From contig JAAVAM010000030.1 in the NCBI GenBank assembly GCA_014804085.1, positions 24,327 through 42,718 of the forward strand: a DNA stretch of 18,392 nt, read 5' to 3'. The position numbers and the translations under genes were made by a program. Position 1 is the stretch's first letter. Each line of letters starts with the position of its first letter. The stretch comes from Treponema sp. Lineage in GTDB: Bacteria; Spirochaetota; Spirochaetia; Treponematales; Treponemataceae. Of the stretch, positions 1 through 7,164 are shown one piece after another. The notes beneath the pieces are model-generated. The model was given only the letters and a program-made list of their open reading frames with translations, made no database searches and was not told the origin of the DNA.

Positions 1-339
1 TCCGCATTCGACGGCGCTGTCCTGGATTATCTGCCAGATTTCTTCGCGCTCAAGCGTCTCAATCAGACTGTAGTCGGTCTTTTCGTTCAGCCTGTTCAGA
101 GCGAGCACGACCTCTTTTACCTGCTCCATAATCGCCTCGTCGGTCGGATTCGCAAGGCGGCTCAATTGGTCGATATAGTTCAGAAGCAGCCGCTCGCACT
201 TTTTGACATCGCGTTTTGAAAAATCGCAGTCTTCGTCCTGGCAGAATTCGAGCATGCCGGCCACGACGTTTTCTTTTACGCGCGTCCTATACGATTCAAC
301 GTTCAGCCTGCCGTTAGTGTTCTTATTCGCACACGCCAT
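1..339 (-). CDS. Hypothetical protein, 3'-truncated by window edge
   Basis: An open frame of 113 codons runs from an ATG at 337-339 to the window edge without a stop, so the C-terminus is missing. I do not recognise the family. The visible part is soluble, charged and probably all-helical. It begins MACANKNTNGRLNVESYRTR, has a Cys-containing stretch (FCQDEDCDFSKRDVKKCERL), then a helical segment ending in LNEKTDYSLIETLEREEIW. No signal peptide or membrane segment is seen. A GAGCGGGG stretch lies about 5 bases before the ATG as a possible ribosome site, and a good promoter lies at 396-423, so it is probably transcribed separately from the GNAT gene upstream. The reading frame is well supported; the function is unknown. 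Confidence 0.6.
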   Translation of the reverse strand, partial: MACANKNTNGRLNVESYRTRVKENVVAGMLEFCQDEDCDFSKRDVKKCERLLLNYIDQLSRLANPTDEAIMEQVKEVVLALNRLNEKTDYSLIETLEREEIWQIIQDSAVECG

Positions 340-395
340 AAAAACCCCGCTCAAAATAAAAAGGATAATAGCACAATATGTTCTGCACATGCCTT

Positions 396-423
396 ATTAT
401 AGCATGACCGAAAGAAAAAACAA
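396..423 (-). promoter_or_regulatory. Sigma70-type promoter for the partial hypothetical gene
   Basis: On the minus strand, TTGTTT (418-423) and a perfect TATAAT (396-401) are separated by 16 bases. It lies in the gap between the GNAT stop (443) and the ATG at 339 and points towards that ATG. Seen in sequence; activity is inferred. Confidence 0.55.
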
Positions 424-442
424 GAAATTTCCGCCCGGCGCG

Positions 443-1104
443 TCACTGCACGACGGAGTGGCTGAAAATGAAGAAAGCTTCCTGGCTCGGGCGGCGTTCT
501 TTTTTGAGCGGCGGGAAGCTTGCGTCGAATTTTTCTGCGGCGGCAGGGTCAATATCGTATGCGGGGCTTTCGCGGAACGTCCAGCCGCGTCCGCCGCCGA
601 GCAAGCCCGCTTTGAGTTCCTTGACGAGCAACGCGCACGGATTCCGGCCGTCCGGCGTATGCACGCCGAATTTCTTGCAGCATTTGAACCCGTGCGCGAC
701 ATAGTAGCCGGGATTCCCGAAGATGACGACCGCCGCGTACCCCATGCCCGCCGCGCGCGCCAAGCTTTCTTCCACCAGCCGCCGCCCGATTCCCCGGTGC
801 TGAAAGGCCGGTCGCACGCTCAGCGGCCCGAACGTCAGGGCGGGAAGCTCGCCCCCGCCATCGCCCGTGAGCCGCGACTTCGTGTACATCACGTTTCCCG
901 CAAGCGTTCCGTCCGCAGCCTGCGCCACAAGGTCGAGTTCGGGAACAAAGTCGCCGTGCGTCCGCAGGATATGCGCAAGGTAATGCTGCTACACCCCGGA
1001 ACATGCACGTTCCAGAACGCCTCCCGCGTCAGCCGCTCCACCTCGGAAAAATCGCGCGCCGCCTCGTTCCGAATCGTTATGCCAGTCAGGCCGTCCCGCG
1101 TCAT
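443..1104 (-). pseudogene. GNAT family N-acetyltransferase, broken by a -1 frameshift
   Basis: Two overlapping minus-strand frames together make one complete GNAT acetyltransferase, an enzyme family that moves an acetyl group from acetyl-CoA to an amine. The first frame starts at ATG 1104 and reads MTRDGLTGITIRNEAARDFS... to VHVPGCSS. The second continues HYLAHILRTHGDFVPELDLV and carries the acetyl-CoA-binding region (LSVRPAFQHRGIGRRLVEES, an R/Q-x-x-G-x-G/A-type motif), then FGNPGYYVAHGFK, and ends FFIFSHSVVQ. The frames join at about 986-991, where one base is missing between the Cys (TGT) and Gln (CAG) codons. The ATG overlaps the stop of the upstream hydrolase as ATGA, so translation is coupled. 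The lesion is not in a long homopolymer. It may be a true inactivation or a single-base consensus error. Substrate unknown. Confidence 0.75.
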
Positions 1105-2084
1105 TTGCCGTTCCTGCGGACGATCCAGCCGACGGCTGCGTCCATGGCGGTGCGGCAGGCATTGGTCTGGTCGAGCGCGTTGAGCATCACAAAGTCGTGG
1201 ATTGCGCCCTGCACGCGAATGGCGGACACGTCGTTTCCCGCGCGGCGCAGTTTTTCGCCGAACGCCTCGCCCTCGTCGCGGAGCACGTCCGCCTGCGCCG
1301 TGATAATCATCGCGGGAGGAAGCCCGGCAAGTTCGCGTTCGTCGGCACGGAGCGGCGAAGCCTCAATGCGTGCGCGCTCCGAATCGTCCGGCATGTACTG
1401 ATTCCAAAACCATTGCATTCCGTCGCGCGTCAGATAATACTTTTCCGCGAACGTTTCGTAAGATTCCGTGTGGAACGCGGCATCTGTCACCGGGTAGAAC
1501 AGCAGCTGCTTGTGGACTGCCACGCCGCCACGACGTTTGGCAAGGATTGCCATCACCGCAGCCATGTTTCCGCCCACGCTGTCACCGGCAACCGTGAGCG
1601 TCTCCCTGCGAAGCGATTGTGCGTCCGCGCCAAGAATGTCCGCCACCTGCGAAAGCGCACAATAGCATTGCTCGATGGCGACCGGGAATTTCGCTTCGGG
1701 GGAACGCGAATATTCAGGGAACACAACGACCGCATTGGTACGGGCAGCAAGCTCGCGCACCAGTTTTTCGTGCGTGTGGAAACTTCCGTACACCCAGCCC
1801 GCGCCGTGGATATAAAAAATCACGTCCCGTGCGGGCGCGGCATGTTGCGGACGGACGACGTACACGGGAATCCTGCCCCACTCGCCGCAATCAAATTCCT
1901 GCGACGAAACGGACGCGGGATGCATGAACACCGGCGAATCCTGCACACCCTCAAGCGCCTTCCGCCCGTCCTCTGGCGCAAGCTCAAAAATCAGCGGCGG
2001 CACCGCAGTCTGCACACAAAACTCCTCCGCAGCTGCCTCAAGGGGAACACGCTCCCCACCAAGATTTTCTTTTGACTGGTTCAT
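1101..2084 (-). CDS. Alpha/beta hydrolase, HSL/acetyl-esterase (Aes-like) family
   Basis: A 327-residue cytoplasmic esterase/lipase of the hormone-sensitive-lipase type. The oxyanion-hole motif appears as HGAGW (residues 93-97, the usual HGGGW with one Ala), the nucleophile is Ser169 in GDSVGG, and the likely acid and base are Asp266 (QADVLRDEGE) and His296 (GAIHDFV). All catalytic elements are intact and the length is normal for the family. I take the ATG at 2082-2084 as start because AAGGAG sits 5 bases before it; a GTG two codons upstream abuts the ribosome site and is less likely. No signal peptide. The gene leads an operon with the GNAT gene (ATGA overlap) and has its own promoter at 2130-2158. 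The substrate cannot be told from sequence. Confidence 0.88.
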   Translation of the reverse strand: MNQSKENLGGERVPLEAAAEEFCVQTAVPPLIFELAPEDGRKALEGVQDSPVFMHPASVSSQEFDCGEWGRIPVYVVRPQHAAPARDVIFYIHGAGWVYGSFHTHEKLVRELAARTNAVVVFPEYSRSPEAKFPVAIEQCYCALSQVADILGADAQSLRRETLTVAGDSVGGNMAAVMAILAKRRGGVAVHKQLLFYPVTDAAFHTESYETFAEKYYLTRDGMQWFWNQYMPDDSERARIEASPLRADERELAGLPPAMIITAQADVLRDEGEAFGEKLRRAGNDVSAIRVQGAIHDFVMLNALDQTNACRTAMDAAVGWIVRRNGK

Positions 2085-2129
2085 AAACACTCCTTAAAAA
2101 TGCCGGACGATATTTCCGACTTTGGTTTA

Positions 2130-2158
2130 AATATACCAAGAAAACCGGCGGAAATCAA
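2130..2158 (-). promoter_or_regulatory. Sigma70-type promoter of the hydrolase-GNAT operon
   Basis: Minus strand: TTGATT (2153-2158), 17-base spacer, TATATT (2130-2135), followed about 45 bases later by AAGGAG and the hydrolase ATG. It sits in the gap shared with the divergent LuxR-type regulator, which makes that regulator a possible controller of the operon (inference). Confidence 0.6.
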
Positions 2159-2302
2159 ACGAAAACTCGGTAAGCAGCGCATACATCGCTTCGCTCTGTT
2201 TGCATGAGCGGAAGTTATTTAACTTGTCGCTCGCGCGACTTGCGCATCACGCAGCGGCGCGCACACACTTTATTTTTTTCAAAATATAACATACAATGCG
2301 CT

Positions 2303-3809
2303 ATGCTCAAAAATGCAATGCTTTTCATCCTCGCCGTTTTCTCTTTGAGCGGATGCGTGAATTATGGCCGCCCGAAAAATGTCGCCGTGAAAAATTCGAT
2401 TTCCAATTACCCCCCCCCCTATCGATTTTCAGGCGGAAGATTTCATCGCGCAGAATTCAAACCAAATCGTAACGAACGCTTCCGAAAATTTTTGGGTGCG
2501 CCTTGAGATTCCGTCCGCTCCCGAAAAAACAATCCTCGACCTAGGCCCGGAACTTGTTGACGAGGCGCGGCTTTTTGTTCCCGGTCGCGGCGAATGGATT
2601 TTGCACGACAGAACAGGAAAAACCGTGCCGAACGAGCAAAAGAAAATCCAAGGCATACGATGCGCCTTGGAAATTCCCGCGCGGCAAGACGAGGTGCTTT
2701 TACACGTAAAAAATTCCGACGCCACCGCGCTCAGCCTCCGCATTTTTTCCCAAAGCGAATTTTTCTTGCAGACGACGAAATTGAATTTTCTGCACGGAAT
2801 TTCAATCGCGATTTTTTTGATTTCGATTTCGGCGCAAATCCTCATCTGGATTTTCCGCGGGAGAAAAGGCTCGCCGTTCATTCTTGCCGTGACGATTTTA
2901 TTTTTCGTCTACCAGCTGTGCATGAAAGGCATCGCGCCCACGTTTCTTTGGAACAACTTCGCGCAGGCAAAATTTTTCCTGCACCTCACCTACATCGTGG
3001 CGACGTTCGGATTCGTGACGATCCTCATGCTCACGCTGCGGTGCACAAATTCGGAAACGCGATTTTCAATAAGAAGGCAGATAAATTCCGCGCTCATCGG
3101 CTGCGCGATTCTTTTCGCGGTGATGTTCTCGTTTTCCCCGAATTTTGATTTCGTCTACCGCCTTTCAATTTGCGTTTTGATCGCAGGGCTTGCGTTCGAA
3201 ATCGCGATCATCGCGCTCGGGGCGAAAAACCGAAACACCGACTTTTCGATTTTGACTCCGTGGTGCGCGTTCTACGTCTTTTTGATTTTCCGCCAAGTCT
3301 TTCATTTGGTGCGGAAGTCGAAAGAATATTTTTTGCTCAGCGCGCTCATGGAAAACGACTATTATTTTTCCTACGACGCGGCTTTTCTCGCCGTGAACAT
3401 CGGATATGTCATCATCCTTGCGCGAAGGCTCGCACGGCGCGGTGAAATACCGAGCAAGGAAAAACGCGAGGAAAACGCCTTGCCGCAAGAATCCAATCCG
3501 CGCTCATTGGAAGACGTTCTTTTGCAATGCGGACTTTCCCGCCGCGAAATCGAAGTGGCGGAGCTGCTCTATTCAAAGCAAAGCAGCACGAAGGAAATCG
3601 CCTCGCAGCTGAACATAAGCGAGAACACCGTCGCCACGCACATCAAGCACATCTTCGAAAAGTGCGGCGTGAACTCGCGAATTTCTTTTTACAAGCTGAT
3701 GAACGAAAAAATCACCCGAAAAGGTGATGTTTCTACCCCCCCCCATTCGCCTAAAAAGGCCGTAAAATCACCCGTATTGGCGATATTCAAAATCCTGCGA
3801 AGACGCTAG
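2303..3809 (+). CDS. Membrane-bound 7TM LuxR-family regulator, frame broken at a poly-C tract (phase-variable candidate)
   Basis: One gene in two frames. ATG 2303 opens a lipoprotein-type signal peptide (MLKNAMLFILAVFSLSGC, lipobox LSGC). After 10 C (2410-2419) this frame runs into a stop at 2506. The other frame is open from the tract to 3809: an exported domain like the 7TMR-DISM sensors (ASENFWVRLEIP, TILDLGPELVDEARLFVPGR), about seven hydrophobic segments (2780-3430), a short linker, and a LuxR/NarL-type HTH (about 3525-3700, LSRREIEVAELL, TKEIASQLNISENTVATHIK). With 9 or 12 C the two parts fuse into about 501 residues. No good ribosome site precedes ATG 2303. The GTG at 2496 is merely internal. 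A second C tract follows the HTH. The likely role is a membrane sensor that binds DNA directly; ligand and targets are unknown. A homopolymer sequencing error is the alternative explanation. Confidence 0.78.
2410..2419 (+). repeat. Homopolymeric C10 tract inside the regulator gene
   Basis: Ten consecutive C lie just after the signal-peptide codons (…SNY). With 9 or 12 C, the lipobox frame joins the sensor/7TM/HTH frame as YPPPIDFQAEDF; with the 10 present it terminates at 2506. Position and length are typical of slipped-strand contingency loci. Confidence 0.85.
3736..3744 (+). repeat. Homopolymeric C9 tract near the 3' end of the regulator gene
   Basis: Nine consecutive C follow the HTH codons. 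The present count gives the tail STPPHSPKKAVKSPVLAIFK and so on. One extra C gives a stop after TPPPFA, and one fewer gives a stop after TPPIRLKRP. The DNA-binding domain is complete before the tract in all cases. Confidence 0.8.
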
Positions 3810-3822
3810 ACTTTCCTCAATT

Positions 3823-3853
3823 CGAATGAGATTTCCGAAAGGAAATCGATTCG
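3823..3853 (+). promoter_or_regulatory. Stem-loop with GAAA tetraloop in the leader of the LPP20-like gene
   Basis: GATTTCC (3830-3836) pairs perfectly with GGAAATC (3841-3847) around a GAAA (GNRA-type) loop. An outer stem CGAAT (3823-3827)/ATTCG (3849-3853) continues it across a small bulge. No T-run follows, so it is not itself a terminator. It lies 5 bases before the terminator hairpin. Confidence 0.5.
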
Positions 3854-3857
3854 GCCA

Positions 3858-3890
3858 CGCGCCCCAGTTTGGGGCGCGGAAATTTTTTTT
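3858..3890 (+). terminator. Strong rho-independent terminator or attenuator
   Basis: CGCGCCCC (3858-3865) pairs with GGGGCGCG (3871-3878) around AGTTT, followed by GAAA and eight T (3883-3890). It ends the regulator transcript. The ribosome site (GAGG, 3891-3894) of the next gene begins immediately after the T-run, so the hairpin may also act as an attenuator for that gene. Confidence 0.8.
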
Positions 3891-3901
3891 GAGGTTATGA
3901 A

Positions 3902-4930
3902 TTGAAAAAAATACTTATACTATTAGTTTTGAATTTTTCGTTCGCTCTGAATTTTTTTGCTGCAAGTCCTTCGTCCGAAAAAAAACAAAAAATTCCTACT
4001 TGGTTTACACATTCTGAAATGCTTTATCCTTCGGAATTGTTTTTGAGTGCGCAGGGCGAAGGCGATTCCGTGTTTGAAGCGGAAATGGATTGCCTTTCAA
4101 AAATTTCGCTTTACTTCAATACAAATGTCCAGACGGCAAGCACTTTGGCGCGAACTTTTTTGGAAGAAACTCAAGGCGAAAATTATTTGTTGCAATCAAA
4201 AACGGAAACAAGCGAATCGATTCAAGTTTCAGCGCAGGCGCAATTTTTTTGTGTGCAATGGGAAAAGCCGATTCGTGTGGGCGAAAAGTTTTATGCGTTT
4301 GCATATATGAATCGTGATGATGCTTTTAGAATTTATGGGCAGAGAATTAAGATTTGCGCTGACAAATTGGAAAGCATTTTGATTTCCGCAGAAAACTACA
4401 ACAATCCAATCTACGGATTTGAAGCGGTGCAAAAAGGAATTGCGATTGCAGACTTGACAGAACAATACATAGTCATGGCAAGTACAATTCAAAGGACAGC
4501 GCCAGGATATTTTTCGGAAGAAGAAAATTTGTGCAAGCGAATTCGCAGCGCGTATGAAATTTGCAAGGCGAATTTGATTTTTCAAATTGAAATTGAAAAT
4601 GACTTGAACGGTGGCGTAAAGCGGACGCTGGGAAAATTGCTGGAGGCTGAAGGCTACAATGTTTCCGATGTGAACGGCGAATGTAAAATCCTCGGCGTGA
4701 TAAATATTGAAGAAAGTCAATTGGAAGCGGGAAGTTTTTTTTCCGGTGGAATTGAAATTAACATCGTAAGCGGAACTGGCGAGAAAATTTTTTCTTGGTC
4801 AAGGAATGTTTCAAAAACCGGATCGCCGAACGGCAAAGAAAAAATCGGCAGAAATTTGTTTTACAAAAAGATTCAAAATGAGCTTGAAGAAAATTTCACC
4901 GCTGAATTCAAGGAAAAAGTAAAATTGTGA
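3902..4930 (+). CDS. LPP20-like exported protein
   Basis: A 342-residue exported protein starting at TTG 3902 with GAGG seven bases before it; the nearby ATG at 3898 is closed by a stop two codons later. The signal peptide is MKKILILLVLNFSFALNFFA, cleaved near AASPSS, with no lipobox Cys. The next segment (KIPTWFTHSEMLYPSELFLS AQGEG, then a helix AEMDCLSKISLYFNTNV) has the layout of LPP20-type proteins: P-x-W, a YP-x-x-x-[YF]L strand, then a G-x-G turn. A C-terminal half with LLEAEGYNVSDVNGECK and SGTGEKIFSWSR resembles the extra domain often seen in such proteins. LPP20/FlgP-like proteins are envelope-associated and often sit beside CsgG/LpoB-like genes, as here. Cellular role unknown; probably periplasmic. 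Confidence 0.7.
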   Translation: MKKILILLVLNFSFALNFFAASPSSEKKQKIPTWFTHSEMLYPSELFLSAQGEGDSVFEAEMDCLSKISLYFNTNVQTASTLARTFLEETQGENYLLQSKTETSESIQVSAQAQFFCVQWEKPIRVGEKFYAFAYMNRDDAFRIYGQRIKICADKLESILISAENYNNPIYGFEAVQKGIAIADLTEQYIVMASTIQRTAPGYFSEEENLCKRIRSAYEICKANLIFQIEIENDLNGGVKRTLGKLLEAEGYNVSDVNGECKILGVINIEESQLEAGSFFSGGIEINIVSGTGEKIFSWSRNVSKTGSPNGKEKIGRNLFYKKIQNELEENFTAEFKEKVKL

Positions 4931-4940
4931 GCAGTAAAAA

Positions 4941-4959
4941 TTCTCCAAGTTTTGGAGAA
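4941..4959 (+). terminator. Hairpin after the LPP20-like gene, possible weak terminator
   Basis: TTCTCCAA and TTGGAGAA form a perfect 8-bp stem around GTT, ten bases after the stop codon. The following AAATAAATTT is A/T-rich but not a clean T-run, so termination would be weak or the hairpin may instead protect the mRNA 3' end. Confidence 0.45.
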
Positions 4960-4985
4960 AAATAAATTTATGTTCAAGGAGGTTG

Positions 4986-5144
4986 ATGGAAACCGACGAG
5001 CAACGCGGCTTTCATTGGTTCAAGTTTTTCAAGCTACGTTGCAACTTGAAAAACTTGTTGCATGCTTGTGCGTTCACGCACATTAAAAAATTCATTTGCG
5101 GAATTGAATTTCCGTTCAAATTTTTATTAGGAGAAATATTATGA
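4986..5144 (+). CDS. Possible 52-residue leader ORF overlapping the next gene's start
   Basis: ATG 4986 follows AAGGAGG (4976-4982) by only 3 bases. The frame stays open for 52 codons and stops at TGA 5142-5144, overlapping the ATG of the next gene as ATGA. The product (METDEQRGFHWFKFFKLRCN...) is basic and aromatic, with no recognised family. The DNA also holds strong inverted repeats, which argue that the stretch is a structured leader and the open frame may be chance. Strong ribosome site plus coupling overlap are the only evidence for translation. Confidence 0.25.
   Translation: METDEQRGFHWFKFFKLRCNLKNLLHACAFTHIKKFICGIEFPFKFLLGEIL
5021..5057 (+). repeat. Perfect 13-bp inverted repeat in the leader of the 5141 gene
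   Basis: CAAGTTTTTCAAG (5021-5033) and CTTGAAAAACTTG (5045-5057) are exact complements separated by 11 bases. An alternative stem, GCAAC (5041-5045) with GTTGC (5057-5061), uses the same right arm, so the two folds exclude each other. A further 6-bp hairpin (TGTGCG/CGCACA, 5067-5082) follows. Confidence 0.7.
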
Positions 5145-5800
5145 AAACTTTTAAGAAAGCATTTTGCATTTTGTGCATTGGTCTTTTTTTTGTTGGGATT
5201 GCTTCGGCAAAAAGGTCGAAGAAAAAAATTGAAAAGACAATTCAAGTTGAAACGATTGATTGGCAAGGAAAGGCTTTGGGTGCGCAAATTCCGGAATGGG
5301 CAATTCTCACCGCCGAAAACAACACGACAAAATTGGCCGCACTTCCAGAATTCAAAGGAAAAAATATTTTCTGCACGACGGTCAGTGGAGTGGATCAAAA
5401 TTTTTTGAAAACGCAGATAACTCAGTTTGACGCAGTTCCAGCTTTTTCTAGGTTGCTCAGCCAATCTGTTTTGGCGAAATTTGGCGGAGCACTCGAAGGT
5501 TCTGACGGGGACACAGAAATATTTTTGAAGGAAATTGTCGCGACACTTTCAAGAACTTCGTTTTCAGGGCTCGACACTTCCAAAATTTTCTGGTCGAAAA
5601 CTCGAACAATCGACAAGGTCAATGATACGATTTCCGACACTTATCATTATTATTTGGCTTGCACGATTGACAAGGAAAATTTAAAGGAACAAGTTGGAAA
5701 CGCGCTGAAAAAACTTGAAACAAATTCGTCGGAACAAGAAAGGCTTCGAGCAGATGTGGTTTCCGCTATGGACGAATTGATGCTTTTAAATCAAAATTAA
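5141..5800 (+). CDS. Small exported protein of unknown function, LPP20-like context
   Basis: A 219-residue protein with a clear signal peptide (MKTFKKAFCILCIGLFFVGIASA), then a short basic stretch (KRSKKKIEK). GGAG lies 8 bases before the ATG. The segment GKALGAQIPEWAILTAENNT recalls the P-x-W opening of LPP20-like proteins, but the rest (LPEFKGKNIFCTTVSGVDQN, later SKIFWSKTRTIDK and DTYHYYLACTIDKENL) gives no recognisable catalytic motif. The YYLACTIDK strand near the C-terminus matches the style of periplasmic LPP20/LpoB-like folds. It sits between the LPP20-like gene and the CsgG/LpoB-like pair, so it probably belongs to the same envelope module. Two Cys within the hydrophobic signal core are not in a lipobox. 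Confidence 0.65.
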   Translation: MKTFKKAFCILCIGLFFVGIASAKRSKKKIEKTIQVETIDWQGKALGAQIPEWAILTAENNTTKLAALPEFKGKNIFCTTVSGVDQNFLKTQITQFDAVPAFSRLLSQSVLAKFGGALEGSDGDTEIFLKEIVATLSRTSFSGLDTSKIFWSKTRTIDKVNDTISDTYHYYLACTIDKENLKEQVGNALKKLETNSSEQERLRADVVSAMDELMLLNQN

Positions 5801-5812
5801 AATAATTTCAGC

Positions 5813-5851
5813 GTCGGGGTATGAAACTCTCCGCACGAATCAAAAATAATG
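5813..5851 (+). repeat. Dispersed intergenic repeat, copy A
   Basis: From GTCGGGGT to CGCACGAATCAA, 27 of 31 bases match copy B at 11198-11228. The right end (CGCACGAAT, any base, AAAAATAATG) matches copy C at 12635-12654 at 19 of 20 bases. It lies between the 5141 gene and paralogue 1. Confidence 0.6.
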
Positions 5852-5933
5852 GCCGCGATGCTCATGAAAAATTTGTGTGTCGCGGAAATTTTATTTGCAA
5901 ACCACAAATTGGATTTTGTACATTTTAGAGAAA

Positions 5934-7164
5934 ATGAAAAAGAAAATTTTAACATTGCTTTTTATGGCCATGGTTTTGATGCCAAGCTTCGCACAAAAGT
6001 CCGGGGTAGAAATTTCTGCGGCTGTCACGGACGCGGCCGTTGCGATGGCGCGCCAAATGGAGGCCGGAAAAATTGCGGCGGTCACAAGGTTCTCTTCGGA
6101 CACAAAGGAACTTTCCGAGTGGCTTGAAAACGAAACGTTTAGGGCTCTGTCAAAAAACAGCGTGCGGCTCGTGGAACGCAACGGCAACAACATGCGCATT
6201 GTGGATTCTGAGCTCAACTTCCAATATTCGGGCGCGGTGAGCGAAGCGACGATCGCGGCCTATGGACAGAAACTTGGCGCACGCTACATCGTCTACGGAA
6301 ATTTCGAGCAATTCGGCGGAATAAAGGTTCTTGAATTCCGCATGACGGATGTGGAAAGTTTCGAGGTGCTTGTCGCCAAAACCTACGAAATCGCATCGTC
6401 AAAGTTGCTTACGGAACTGCTTGGAAGCGAGGCGGAACTGCTTTCCATCGACGACTACATTGTCGCGATTAACAATCTTGAAAATAAGAAGGCCGCTGTG
6501 GAAAAAGACCTTGCCTCAGATCGCGAACGCACGGAAAACAGGATTCGCGCAGAATACCAAAAACGAATCGACGATGTCACAACGCAGATAACGCAGGACA
6601 ACGATGGCTTCCTTTCGCCGTCTGCGCTGAAGGGTGAAATCATAAACGCTACAAAGCCGCTTGAAGACGAGCGCGATTTGCTGATAGATCCAGTGGCCGA
6701 AAACAGCAGGACAAAATTTGCGGATCAGCTTTCAATGATTTCAAACAACCGCGCGACGATAGTAAAGAAAATGCAAGGCGACACTTTCGTTATAGGCGCG
6801 GAATCTCTGACCGTAAATATGGACAAGCGTGTTGGTGATCGAAATTCATACTTTACATTGAACATGAATTCAACGGACAGGCATGTCAAGTTCACCCTGA
6901 ACGACACGATAAATCCAACCGACAAGGAAATGTTCAAAAAAATAAGAGTCGCGCTTGAAGAAACAAAGTCGATCAAAGGCGAGGTGGAATACAAAGTGCG
7001 ACAAAGCGGCGGTCCAGATTCCGTGTCTTTTGATGTCGTTATTGTTTCGGCAAGGTTGTACGACGGAATCAGCGGCGACACATTCTACAAGAAGACGAAT
7101 TTCAGCGCGACCGAAGCGGACGGCGGAACAATCAACATGACGGCGCAAAAAACGGGCACGGCAA
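5934..7164 (+). repeat. Tandem gene-duplication unit, copy 1
   Basis: These 1231 bases match 7783-9013 without gaps. The match starts at the ATG and stops abruptly in the linker codons (GGGCACGGCAA). By hand count the encoded 410 residues differ at about 40 positions, only about 6 of them in the first 180. Confidence 0.85.

Noticed and set aside
203..1183. Long plus-strand open frame across the GNAT region
   Set aside because: It lies opposite the GNAT and partial hypothetical genes, its product is Arg/Ala-rich with no domain, and the minus-strand frames carry clear family motifs.
1197..2075. 292-codon plus-strand frame opposite the hydrolase
   Set aside because: Antisense shadow of a gene with a complete catalytic triad; its product is His/Arg-rich with no recognisable domain.
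5895..5924. Promoter TTGCAA-18-TACATT before paralogue 1
   Set aside because: Transcription would begin at about 5931, leaving no ribosome site before ATG 5934; box matches are also weak.
5849..6127. ORF starting at the ATG of repeat copy A
   Set aside because: It overlaps the start of the CsgG-like paralogue 1 in another frame and its product has no signal peptide or family; the paralogue start is confirmed by homology with 7783.
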